From NCBI RefSeq assembly GCF_004006235.1, contig NZ_CP034753.1, forward strand, positions 930,001-994,000: a stretch of 64,000 nucleotides of DNA, in the 5' to 3' direction. The translations under genes and the position numbers were made by a program. Source of the DNA: Agromyces sp. LHK192 (lineage in GTDB: Bacteria; Actinomycetota; Actinomycetes; Actinomycetales; Microbacteriaceae). The notes under the pieces are model-generated. The model saw only the letters and a list, made by a program, of their open reading frames with translations, was not told the DNA's origin and ran no database searches. This document shows, piece by piece, positions 41,514 through 49,371 of this stretch (positions within the stretch are counted from its first letter, which is position 1; the number at the start of each line of letters is the position of its first letter).

Positions 41514-42008
41514 CTACCAGCCCATGGAGCCCGGGCCGCCCTTGAACGGGCCCGCGACCTCCGACGTGATCCAGCCGCCGTAGTAGCGCCCAGGCTGCGG
41601 CACCACGAGCTCGCCGTCGACCGTGCACCGATCCATCCGGTCCGCGTACACCGCGACCCGGCCGACGAGTGATTCGAATCCCGGCATCGGCGATGGGTAG
41701 TCCCACCCGGCCCGCTCCGCGAGCACGCCGCCGCCCGCGAGGTCGAAGTACCGGGCCGCTCCCTTGAACTCGCAGAACGAGGATCCGCCCGCGCGCTGCA
41801 CCGAGCCCGGCACGAACTCCTCGACGGGCAGGTAGTAGACGGGCGGATGACTCGTCTCGAGCACACGGACCACGTCGCGCGTGTCGACGATCCGCACGCC
41901 GCCGAGTTCGATCGTGACGCGCCGGTCGACGGACTCGACGCGGGGCGGGCGCGGATAGTCCCAGACGGATTCCTGACCCGGCCGCGTCGGCGAGGGGGTC
42001 GGTCGCAT
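41514..42008 (-). CDS. DUF427 domain protein
   Basis: A 164-residue protein containing the DUF427 signature: VTIELGGVRIVDTRDVVRVL, SHPPVYYLPVEEF, SSFCEFKGAARYFDL, WDYPSPMPGFESLVGRVAVY. Family members are small beta-barrel proteins of unknown function, frequent in actinobacteria. The FCEFKG-KA-YY-like stretch and the WxYP motif are intact. It is convergent with the membrane protein at 40991. Confidence 0.88.
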   Translation of the reverse strand: MRPTPSPTRPGQESVWDYPRPPRVESVDRRVTIELGGVRIVDTRDVVRVLETSHPPVYYLPVEEFVPGSVQRAGGSSFCEFKGAARYFDLAGGGVLAERAGWDYPSPMPGFESLVGRVAVYADRMDRCTVDGELVVPQPGRYYGGWITSEVAGPFKGGPGSMGW

Positions 42009-42024
42009 GATCGGTCGCCGCCGG

Positions 42025-43332
42025 TCAGCTGATCCAGCCGGTCCAGCCCGGCACGCGCAGGTCGGCCCAGACGAGCCGGTGGTCGCTCGACGGGAAGGGG
42101 AAGACGCCCGTCAGCGTCGACAGCGGGTCCGACTGCACCGGCCAGAACACCCCGGCGTCCTGCACGCGCAGGAAGTACCGCGAGGGCAGCACGTAGTCGG
42201 CCCGCAGGTTGCCCGGTGCGCCGTCGGCGAAGTCGGCGGTGTCGTACGCGGGGTCGCCCGCGTGGGTCGCGTTGGCGCCGCCCTGCAGCACCGCGGCCTC
42301 GACCGCCCCCTCCGAAGTGGGCAGCGGATCGGTGATGCGCCGGTTGTCGAGCAGCTGGAGGATCGCGTCGTCGGCCGAGTCGCCGTCGAGCGGGTCGGCG
42401 TTCTGGTCGCCCAGGATCACGAACGGCTCGGCCAGGCCCAGCCCGCCCCTGCGACCCGCGTCGTCGACGATGTACCGACCCTTGAGCGGGGTCACGTAGT
42501 CGGCCCAGAAGCGGATCTCGTCGTGATTGCGCAGCCCGTTGCGGTCCTCCGGGCCGTCGAACGTCGGCGGCGTCGGGTGCGACGCGAGCACGTGCACGGT
42601 CGACCGGCCGACACGCACCGGGACGTCCCAGTGGGACTTGCTCGACAGGCGCATGACCGCGAGCTCCTCGGGGGAGTACCAGTCGGCCGCCTCCGGGGTG
42701 TTCGGATCGTCGGGCAGCAGCGCGCCGGGCATGTCCTTCCACAGGAAGTGCTGGAACGTGCGCACCTCGTCGGTCAGGATCGGGAACTTCGACAGCACCG
42801 CCATCCCGTACTGGCCCTCGAAGAGGCCGAAACCGAACGCGTCGTCGCCCCCCGCGACGACGCCGTCGTTGTTGAGGTCGAACCCGCTCGGCACCCCCGT
42901 GTTCGACGGCGCCACGAAGGCGTACGGATACTCGACCGGGTCGGCGCCGTTCTGCGAGACCTCGAGGTAGTTGGTGCGGAACAGGTCGGCGGCCACGCCG
43001 TCGGCGACGTAGTCGAACTCGTTGAGCAGCACGATGTCGGGGTCCGCCCGCTGGATGATCTCGGCGACCGTCCTCGCCTGCGGGTCGTCGCCGTTCGACA
43101 GGTCGGCCTCGAGTTCGCCCGCGACCGAGCGGTTCAGCGACAGGTTGAACGTCGCCACCCGCAGGTCGGTGCCGCCTCGCTTCAGCAGTTCGTGCAACCG
43201 ATCACCGGATGCCTCGGCGCCGGTCGAGGCGGGGGCTGCGATCGCTGCGGGCACCGCGCCGACGGCGAGGGCTGCCGCGACGCCGATGCCGACGGCGGAG
43301 AGCATGACGGTCGTTCGGCGTCTCGCGGGCAT
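42025..43332 (-). CDS. secreted endonuclease/exonuclease/phosphatase-family protein
   Basis: A 435-residue exported protein. An N-terminal signal (TTVMLSAVGIGVAAALAVGA, cut near IAA-AP) precedes an EEP fold with RVATFNLSLNR, VLLNEFDY (Glu), LASHPTPPTF (His), ILGDQNADPLDG (Asp-x-Asn) and SSDHRLVWADLR (Asp-His), so all catalytic residues are present. A calcium-like DLNNDGVVAGGD loop lies mid-sequence. AAGGAG supports the ATG at 43332. It could be a phosphodiesterase or phosphatase releasing phosphate from nucleic acids or lipids outside the cell. It is divergent from the wall-anchored lamin-tail protein at 43576, a natural partner. Confidence 0.88.
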   Translation of the reverse strand: MPARRRTTVMLSAVGIGVAAALAVGAVPAAIAAPASTGAEASGDRLHELLKRGGTDLRVATFNLSLNRSVAGELEADLSNGDDPQARTVAEIIQRADPDIVLLNEFDYVADGVAADLFRTNYLEVSQNGADPVEYPYAFVAPSNTGVPSGFDLNNDGVVAGGDDAFGFGLFEGQYGMAVLSKFPILTDEVRTFQHFLWKDMPGALLPDDPNTPEAADWYSPEELAVMRLSSKSHWDVPVRVGRSTVHVLASHPTPPTFDGPEDRNGLRNHDEIRFWADYVTPLKGRYIVDDAGRRGGLGLAEPFVILGDQNADPLDGDSADDAILQLLDNRRITDPLPTSEGAVEAAVLQGGANATHAGDPAYDTADFADGAPGNLRADYVLPSRYFLRVQDAGVFWPVQSDPLSTLTGVFPFPSSDHRLVWADLRVPGWTGWIS

Positions 43333-43575
43333 GGCGTGCTCCTTCGCAGCGGATGAGATCGGTACCCCCAAACTAGGCACATCCCGTGTCCGGGGGAAGA
43401 ACGAAGGACGGACGGCATCGGAACGGGCCGGCCGTTGGCCGGGGGTCGAGTCGGTCGAGACCCCGCGTCGCCACCCGTGCGACACCGTCCGTTCACCGAG
43501 ACGCCGATTGCGAGTCATCGTCGAGCGATCAAGTGGCAGGAGCCCTCATCCCCCGCCCCCGACAGGAGCACCTGC

Positions 43576-46173
43576 ATGCCCGTCCCCACCCCCACGCGTC
43601 GCGCCGCCGCGATGCTCGCGGCCGCCGCCGTCGCGGCATCCGGTCTCGCGATCTCGGCGAGCGCGCCGGCCCTCGCGGCCGACGCCGGCGTCGTCGTGAA
43701 CGAGATCTGGTACGACGGCGTCCCCGCCGACGCGATCGAGCTGTACAACACCTCCGCCGAGCCGGTCGACGTCTCGGGCTGGAAGGTCCAGGACGACAAG
43801 CTGACCGAGACGGGCGTGATCCCCGCGGGCACGACGATCGGCCCGGGCGGATTCCTCGTGCTCGCGAAGGATGCGACGCCCGGCTTCCCATTCGGTCTCG
43901 GCAAGGGCGACGCCGTCACCCTGCTCGACGCCGCAGACGTCGTCGTCGACTCGTATGCGTACGAGGCCACCGCGCCGCTCGCCGACTGGTCGCGCTGTGC
44001 CGACGGCGGCGAGTGGGCCCACGCGACCGCGGTCACGCTCGGCGCGCCCAACACCTGCGACCCGGTCGAGGAGCCTGCGGTGCCCGCGGCCGCCGTCCTG
44101 AACGAGATCGACTCCGGCCCGGCCGACTGGGTCGAGCTGATCAACCCCGGCGCGACGGCGTTCGACCTCTCGGGCTTCGAACTGCGCGACAACAGCGACG
44201 ACCACCGGTGGTTCTTCGCGGAAGGCGCCACGATCGACGCCGGCGAGCGGCTCGTGGTCGAAGCCGACACGGTCGGCACCGACGCCGACGGCGCCCCGTT
44301 GGCGTTCGGCGATCCGATCGGCATCGGCGGCGCCGACGCGATCCGCCTGTTCGACCCGACGGGCACGCTGCTCGACGACTACTCATGGTCGGCGCATCCG
44401 GCCATCGACGGCGACGAGGCCTCGGCGAGCTGGGCCCGTTGCCCCGACGCGACCGGGTCGTGGGGCCTGGCCCACGTCACGAAGGGCGCTGCGAACGACT
44501 GCGTCCCGCCGGCCGTCGCGATCAACGAGGTCGAGTCCAATGGCGACGCGACCGACTGGGTCGAGGTCGTGAACACCGGCGCCGCCCCCGTCGACCTGTC
44601 GGGCTGGACGCTGATGGACGGCGACCCGGTCGGCCACGCGGCCGACGTGACGCCGCTGCCCGTGGGCACGTCGCTCGCGCCCGGTGCGTTCTTCGTGTTC
44701 GACCAGAACGCGCACTTCGGCTTCGGGCTCGGCACCGACGACCGTGCGACCGTGCGCGACGCGGCCGGCACGACCGTCGCCGAGTACGCCTGGGGTCCGC
44801 ACGCCGCGGTGACCTACGCCCGCTGCCCCGACGGCACCGGCGAGTTCGCCGACTCGACGGCATCGACCAAGGGTGCGCCCAACGCGTGCGACGGCGGACC
44901 CGGCGGGCCCGGCGAGCCCGGCGACCCGGCCGCACAGCCGTGGCCCGGCTCGCCCGACGTCACCGTGGTCGACGACGCGGCGATGTTCCTCGAGGACTCG
45001 TCCGGCCTCGACGTGCAGGCGACCGCCGAGGGCACGTTCCTCTGGGCGGTCGACAACGGCACCGGAACCTTCTGGAAGCTCGCGGTCGACGCCGCGGGCG
45101 GCGCGACCTTCGCAGACGGCTGGGAGACGGGCAAGCGGGCCCGCTTCCAGCGCGACGCCGACGACCCGGGTGCCGCCGGCCCCGACGCCGAGGGCATCAC
45201 GGTCGACGGCGACGGCGGGGTCTACCTGGCGAGCGAGCGCGACAACTCCGACAAGGGCGTGAACCAGAACGTCGTGCTCGCCGTCGACGCGGATGCCCCC
45301 GGCCCCGACGTCGTCGCCGACCAGGAGTGGGACCTCACCGCGTCGCTGCCGGCCGTCGCCGCCAACACGGGCATCGAGGCCGTGGAGTGGGTGGCGGACA
45401 CCGTGCTCGAGGGCCTGCTCCTCGACGCGAACACCGGCGCCGCGTACGACCCGGCCGACTACCCCGGCCACGGCGACGGGCTCTTCTTCGTCGCGGTCGA
45501 GGACAACGGTCACGTGTACGCCTTCGCCCTCGGTGCCGACGGCTCCATCGCGAAGGTCGCCGAGATCGACCCCGGCCTCGGCGGGGTCATGGCGCTCGAC
45601 TACGACATCGTGCTCGACCGCCTGTGGGCGGTCTGCGACGACGGCTGCGAGGGCGAGTCGGTGCAGATCGCGTTCACCGGCGCCGAGCCCGAGATCACCC
45701 GGTTCGCGCGGCCGGCCGGCATGCCGAACCTCAACAACGAGGGCTTCGCGACCGTGCCGACGTCGCTGAGCTCGGTGGAGGGCGCCGTTGCACTGCGCGC
45801 CGAGGCGGCGACCGCGGCAGCCGCATCGGACGCTCGTGTCGCCGTCGCCGAGGCGGCGCCGGCCCGCGCGGCCTTCTGGTTCGCCGACGGCGTGCAGCCC
45901 GGCGCCCTGCGTCTCGGCACGGTTCCCGGCGCAGCGATCGTCGAGCCCGCGCCCCCGGGCGACGGCGGCACGGCGGTCGGTCCCGGCGGTGGCACGACCG
46001 GGCAGACGCCCGCGGTCGCGGGTCGCGCGGGCCTCGCGTCGACCGGTGTCGACGACGGGCTCCTGGCCCTGATCCCGGTCGCGCTGTTCGGCCTTGCCGC
46101 GGGCGCCGCGCTGCTCGTGATCGCGCGCCGGCGGCGCACCGCCCGCGTCGGCGGCGCGGACCCGCGCGGCTGA
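43576..46173 (+). CDS. wall-anchored protein with three lamin-tail domains and esterase-like/phytase-like propeller
   Basis: An 865-residue secreted protein. A signal peptide (residues 1-35) is followed by three lamin-tail domains (about 37-165, 172-312 and 314-437), each with a VVNEI/VLNEI/AINEV start and [VL]-[DE]-x-[IV]-E-[LV]-x-N. A beta-propeller-like region (about 455-735) contains EGITVDGDGGVYLASERDNS and GFATVPTSL. A Gly/Thr-rich linker ends in LASTG, a hydrophobic helix and a basic tail: a sortase signal. AGGAG precedes the ATG. Lamin-tail domains commonly accompany EEP nucleases, here encoded divergently at 42025. The ligand is unknown. Confidence 0.85.
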   Translation: MPVPTPTRRAAAMLAAAAVAASGLAISASAPALAADAGVVVNEIWYDGVPADAIELYNTSAEPVDVSGWKVQDDKLTETGVIPAGTTIGPGGFLVLAKDATPGFPFGLGKGDAVTLLDAADVVVDSYAYEATAPLADWSRCADGGEWAHATAVTLGAPNTCDPVEEPAVPAAAVLNEIDSGPADWVELINPGATAFDLSGFELRDNSDDHRWFFAEGATIDAGERLVVEADTVGTDADGAPLAFGDPIGIGGADAIRLFDPTGTLLDDYSWSAHPAIDGDEASASWARCPDATGSWGLAHVTKGAANDCVPPAVAINEVESNGDATDWVEVVNTGAAPVDLSGWTLMDGDPVGHAADVTPLPVGTSLAPGAFFVFDQNAHFGFGLGTDDRATVRDAAGTTVAEYAWGPHAAVTYARCPDGTGEFADSTASTKGAPNACDGGPGGPGEPGDPAAQPWPGSPDVTVVDDAAMFLEDSSGLDVQATAEGTFLWAVDNGTGTFWKLAVDAAGGATFADGWETGKRARFQRDADDPGAAGPDAEGITVDGDGGVYLASERDNSDKGVNQNVVLAVDADAPGPDVVADQEWDLTASLPAVAANTGIEAVEWVADTVLEGLLLDANTGAAYDPADYPGHGDGLFFVAVEDNGHVYAFALGADGSIAKVAEIDPGLGGVMALDYDIVLDRLWAVCDDGCEGESVQIAFTGAEPEITRFARPAGMPNLNNEGFATVPTSLSSVEGAVALRAEAATAAAASDARVAVAEAAPARAAFWFADGVQPGALRLGTVPGAAIVEPAPPGDGGTAVGPGGGTTGQTPAVAGRAGLASTGVDDGLLALIPVALFGLAAGAALLVIARRRRTARVGGADPRG

Positions 46174-46189
46174 CCTGCCGACCACACCA

Positions 46190-46229
46190 CGAGCGGATGC
46201 CCCGGGCGCGAGCCCGGGGCATCCGCTCG
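46190..46229 (+). terminator. perfect long hairpin terminator
   Basis: CGAGCGGATGCCCCGGGC and its exact complement close over a GCGA tetraloop (18-bp stem), just after the lamin-tail gene's stop. It lies between convergent genes and can act on both strands. Confidence 0.88.
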
Positions 46230-46235
46230 TCGTCG

Positions 46236-46265
46236 CTCAGAACAGCGCGGCTCAGAACAGCGCGA
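46236..46265. repeat. 15-bp tandem duplication over the stop region of the Pro-rich membrane gene
   Basis: CTCAGAACAGCGCG occurs at 46236-46249 and again at 46251-46264, period 15. The second copy holds the stop and last codons of the gene at 46252-46755; the first repeats the LF-stop ending in the same frame beyond it. Confidence 0.75.
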
Positions 46266-46755
46266 TGAGTCCCTGCAGCAGACCGGTCAGGATGCCGAAC
46301 ACCGCGGCCGCGCCGAGCGCGGTGCCGGCGCCGGCGAGCGCCCGGGCGGGCTCGCGACGGACGAGGGAGATGACGCCGGTGGCGAGCGCGACGAGTCCGA
46401 GCAGGCCGATCAGGGTGTTGCTGACCCACTGCACCGTGGTGAACAGCGTGTAGCTGTACTCGCCCTGCAGCAGCACCGGGTAGGAGAGCACGACGAGCGA
46501 GCCGACCAGCGTTGAGATGGCGCCGGCGATCACCGCGGTCAGCGCGAGCGGCGAGCGCTGCGGGGTCGGTCGCGGGGTGGCCGGCGGGCCGTATCCGACG
46601 GGAGCGCCGGGGTAGCCGGGCTGGGTCGGGTAGCCGGGTTGCGCCGGGTAGCCGGGCTGGGTCGGATATGCGGGCGGCGTCGAGTACCCGGGAGGCGGCT
46701 GCACCGGATTCGCGGGCGGCGTCGGCTGGCCGGAGCCCGGGGGAGGAGTCGTCAT
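46252..46755 (-). CDS. Pro/Tyr-rich N-terminus membrane protein
   Basis: A 167-residue protein. The first 70 residues are cytoplasmic and made of PTQPGYP/PAQPGYP repeats, a disordered tail typical of actinobacterial DUF4190/DUF4190-like proteins. Three to four transmembrane helices follow (LALTAVIAGAISTLVGSLVV, NTLIGLLGLVALATGVISLV and a C-terminal helix). The ATG at 46755 follows a weak site. The function is unknown. Confidence 0.8.
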   Translation of the reverse strand: MTTPPPGSGQPTPPANPVQPPPGYSTPPAYPTQPGYPAQPGYPTQPGYPGAPVGYGPPATPRPTPQRSPLALTAVIAGAISTLVGSLVVLSYPVLLQGEYSYTLFTTVQWVSNTLIGLLGLVALATGVISLVRREPARALAGAGTALGAAAVFGILTGLLQGLIALF

Positions 46756-46922
46756 GGCGACATCCTCGCGGAGCGCGGTTCGGACTGTCCATCGCGCGGG
46801 GGTGAACACTGCACGCCGCGGTGCTCGGAAGGTCCGCGCGGATGGTGCTCCGCGCCGTCGGGGTCGACGGGTCGCTGGTGGACGAGCGGGCACCGGAGCC
46901 CGAGGCGGTCGGGCGGGTCTGA

Positions 46923-47939
46923 TCAGGCCGCGGGCGCCGCCGTCGCAGCGGCGGCCACCGCGGCTTCGATCTCCTCCTCGACGAGGTCGGCGTTGATCGC
47001 GGCCCCCGCGAAGTTGCCCCCGGCCATCGCGAACGGCACCGACGACCGAGGGTCGGTCACGTTGCCGGCCGCGAAGAGGCCGGGCACGCTCGTGCGCCCC
47101 ATCTGGTCGAGCACGACCCACTCGGCACCCTGCCGCTCCTCGAACGCGGCGTCGAGCGCACGCAGCACGGTGTCGTTCGGGCGGGGTGCCGGCGCGGCGA
47201 ACACGACGTCGACCTCGCGGACGTCGCCGTCCTCGAACCGGATGCCCCGGAGCCGGCCGTCGTCGTCGGCGACGACCTCGCGCACCTCGCGCTGCTCGAC
47301 GGCGATGCCGCGGGCGAGGAGCGCGGCGCGCGAGGCATCCGACAGTTCGGTGCCGCTCACGAGGTAGACCACGTCATCGCTGAGCTGGCGCATCAGCTGC
47401 GCCTGGTGCGTGCTCATCGGCCCGCCCGCGAGCACGGCCACCCGCCGGCCGCGATGCTCCCAGCCGTCGCAGTACGGACACACCACGACGCCGGTGCCCC
47501 ACTGCGCCGCGAGGCCGGGGATGTCGGGCAGCTCGTCGCGCAGGCCGCTCGCCACCAGCAGGCGGCGCGCGAGGTGCCGGGTTCCGTCGGCGAGCTCGAC
47601 CGCGAACCGTGGCGCGCCGGACGACCCGCCGCCCGAGGGATCCGTTCGGGACGCGGCATCCGTTCGCGTGGCGGTGACGACGGCGGAGGCGACGACGGCG
47701 GATGCCTCGACGGCGACGTGCTCGTAGCGTCCGAGCTCGCGTCGCCCCTCGGCGAGCAGGTCGAGCGGCGAGGTGTGGTCGCGGCCGAGCACGCCGTGCA
47801 TGTGCCCGGCGACCGCGTTGCGTGGGCGGCCCTCGTCGATGACGAGCGTGCGGCGGAGCGACCGCCCGAGCATGAGGGCGGCGCTGAGTCCGGCGCTGCC
47901 GCCGCCGACGATGATGACGTCCCAGGTTGAGGTCTGCAT
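46923..47939 (-). CDS. thioredoxin-reductase-like NAD(P)/FAD oxidoreductase
   Basis: A 338-residue flavoprotein. GGGSAGLSAALMLGRSLRRT is the N-terminal FAD dinucleotide-binding motif, VVCPYCDGWEHRG carries the CxxC pair, and VAVLAGGPMSTHQAQLMRQL is the second Rossmann segment; GLFAAGNVTDPRSSVPFAMA is the C-terminal FAD contact. The sequence between suggests a ferredoxin- or low-molecular-thiol-linked variant rather than housekeeping thioredoxin reductase. The start at 47939 excludes an upstream, non-homologous extension. It is divergent from the XRE regulator at 48019 with a dyad between. Confidence 0.87.
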   Translation of the reverse strand: MQTSTWDVIIVGGGSAGLSAALMLGRSLRRTLVIDEGRPRNAVAGHMHGVLGRDHTSPLDLLAEGRRELGRYEHVAVEASAVVASAVVTATRTDAASRTDPSGGGSSGAPRFAVELADGTRHLARRLLVASGLRDELPDIPGLAAQWGTGVVVCPYCDGWEHRGRRVAVLAGGPMSTHQAQLMRQLSDDVVYLVSGTELSDASRAALLARGIAVEQREVREVVADDDGRLRGIRFEDGDVREVDVVFAAPAPRPNDTVLRALDAAFEERQGAEWVVLDQMGRTSVPGLFAAGNVTDPRSSVPFAMAGGNFAGAAINADLVEEEIEAAVAAAATAAPAA

Positions 47940-47971
47940 GCAGACGATCCTGCGGCCCGCCCAGCTGTTCG

Positions 47972-47985
47972 GCAAACGTGTTTGC
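47972..47985. promoter_or_regulatory. dyad operator between flavoprotein and XRE-cupin genes
   Basis: GCAAAC-GT-GTTTGC is a perfect 6-2-6 inverted repeat in the 79-bp divergent gap, directly upstream of a TAGAGT -10-like element (47986-47991) for the XRE gene. It is the probable binding site of that regulator. Confidence 0.7.
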
Positions 47986-48018
47986 TAGAGTGGCAAGTCG
48001 AACACGGGGAGGCACGGG

Positions 48019-48597
48019 ATGTCGGACGACGTCGACGGCGTGATCGACGGCGTCGCACCGCGCCTGCGCGCGCTGCGCCAGCGGCGCGGACTGACGCTCG
48101 CCGAACTCTCGGAGCAGACGGGCATCTCGGTGAGCACGCTGTCGCGGCTCGAATCGGGTGGCCGCAAGCCGACCCTCGACCTGCTCATCCGCATCGCCGG
48201 CGTCTACCGGGCGACCCTCGACGACCTCGTCGGCGCACCCGAGCTCGCCGACCCCCGGGTGCGGCCGCGCACGTTCTACCGGAACGGCCGCGCGATCATC
48301 CCGCTCACGCGCGAGAACCCCGACGTGCACGCCTACAAGATGGTGCTGCCCCCGCATCCGGCGGACGCGCCCGTCGAGCAGCGGCGGCACGAGGGCTACG
48401 ACTGGATCTACGTGCTCTCGGGTCGCGTGCGCCTCGCGCTGGGCGACGACGAGATCGTGCTCGAGCCGGGCGAGGCCGCGGAGTTCGACACGCGCCTGCC
48501 GCACGGCACGGCGAACGCGTCGAGCACCGAGCCCGCCGAGATCCTCAACCTGCTGAGTACCCAGGGCGAGCGGGTGCACCTGCGCGACGTGGAGTGA
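48019..48597 (+). CDS. XRE-family regulator with C-terminal cupin domain
   Basis: A 192-residue regulator. The HTH is LRALRQRRGLTLAELSEQTG ISVSTLSRLESG (16-47 region), followed by a cupin (about 100-185) with HEGYDWIYVLSGRVRLALGD and LEPGEAAEFDTRLPHG. This architecture senses a small ligand or metal. GGGGAGG precedes the ATG. It probably controls itself and the divergent flavoprotein through GCAAACGTGTTTGC. Confidence 0.9.
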   Translation: MSDDVDGVIDGVAPRLRALRQRRGLTLAELSEQTGISVSTLSRLESGGRKPTLDLLIRIAGVYRATLDDLVGAPELADPRVRPRTFYRNGRAIIPLTRENPDVHAYKMVLPPHPADAPVEQRRHEGYDWIYVLSGRVRLALGDDEIVLEPGEAAEFDTRLPHGTANASSTEPAEILNLLSTQGERVHLRDVE

Positions 48598-48651
48598 GCG
48601 GCGCGCGAGAGTCGGCGGCCCGCCCGTTCGACCGGACAGCCCGTCACGCAC

Positions 48652-49323
48652 TCAGCCGCGGCGCCCGCCGGCCCGTGCCCGCTCGTGCGCCCAGATCGCG
48701 AGCTCGACCCGGTTGCGCGCACCGACCTTCGCCATGAGGCTGCCGAGGTGCGTCTTCACCGTGCCGAGCGAGATGTGCAGGGCCGCACCGATCTCGGAGT
48801 TGCCGAGCCCGGTCGCCACTGCGGCCAGCACGTCCTCCTCGCGGTCGGTGAGCGGTGCCGACGGGGCAGCGGGTGCGTCGTGGGGAGCCCCGGAGAACGC
48901 CTCGATGAGACGGACGGTGACGAGCGGGTCGATGAGCGCGTCACCGCGCGCGGCGGCGTGCACGGCCTCGGTGAGCAGGGTCGCGCCGGCGTTCTTCATG
49001 AGGAACCCGCGGGCGCCCGCCCGCAGCGCGCCGTAGACGTACTCGTCGAGGTCGAAGGTCGTGACCACGACGACCGGCACCGGGTCGTGCACGCCGGGAC
49101 CGGCGAGCAGCCTGGTCGCCTCGAGGCCGTCCATCACGGGCATCCGGATGTCGATCAGGCACACGTCGGGTCGCAGGCTGCGCGCGAGCGCGACCGCCTG
49201 GGCGCCGTCGGCCGCCTCGCCGACGACCTCGATGCCGGGCTGCGCGTCGAGCAGCATCCGCAACCCCGACCGCACCAGCTCCTGGTCGTCGGCGACGAGC
49301 ACCCGCAGCGCCCGTTCCGTCAC
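48652..49323 (-). CDS. NarL/FixJ-type response regulator
   Basis: A 223-residue response regulator. The receiver has VLVADDQELVRSGLRMLL (Asp pair), DVCLIDIRMP (phospho-Asp in LID) and VVVTTFDLDEYVY; the LuxR HTH is LTDREEDVLAAVATGLGNSE IGAALHISLGTVKTH. It starts with GTG at 49323 and follows its histidine kinase by 35 bp; the junction consists of the 17-bp repeats at 49321-49371. Confidence 0.92.
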   Translation of the reverse strand: MTERALRVLVADDQELVRSGLRMLLDAQPGIEVVGEAADGAQAVALARSLRPDVCLIDIRMPVMDGLEATRLLAGPGVHDPVPVVVVTTFDLDEYVYGALRAGARGFLMKNAGATLLTEAVHAAARGDALIDPLVTVRLIEAFSGAPHDAPAAPSAPLTDREEDVLAAVATGLGNSEIGAALHISLGTVKTHLGSLMAKVGARNRVELAIWAHERARAGGRRG

Positions 49324-49371
49324 GTCACCACTCCGCCCACGTCACCACTCCGCCCACGTCACCATCCCGCC
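49321..49371 (-). repeat. three 17-bp tandem repeats at the kinase/regulator junction
   Basis: Plus-strand units CACGTCACCACTCCGCC at 49321-49337 and 49338-49354 are identical; the third (49355-49371) differs at two bases. On the coding strand each unit reads GGCGG-A-GTGGTGACGTG, carrying a GGAG-like ribosome site, TGA stop and GTG start. The first-transcribed unit supplies the kinase stop, the last supplies the regulator GTG. Confidence 0.85.
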
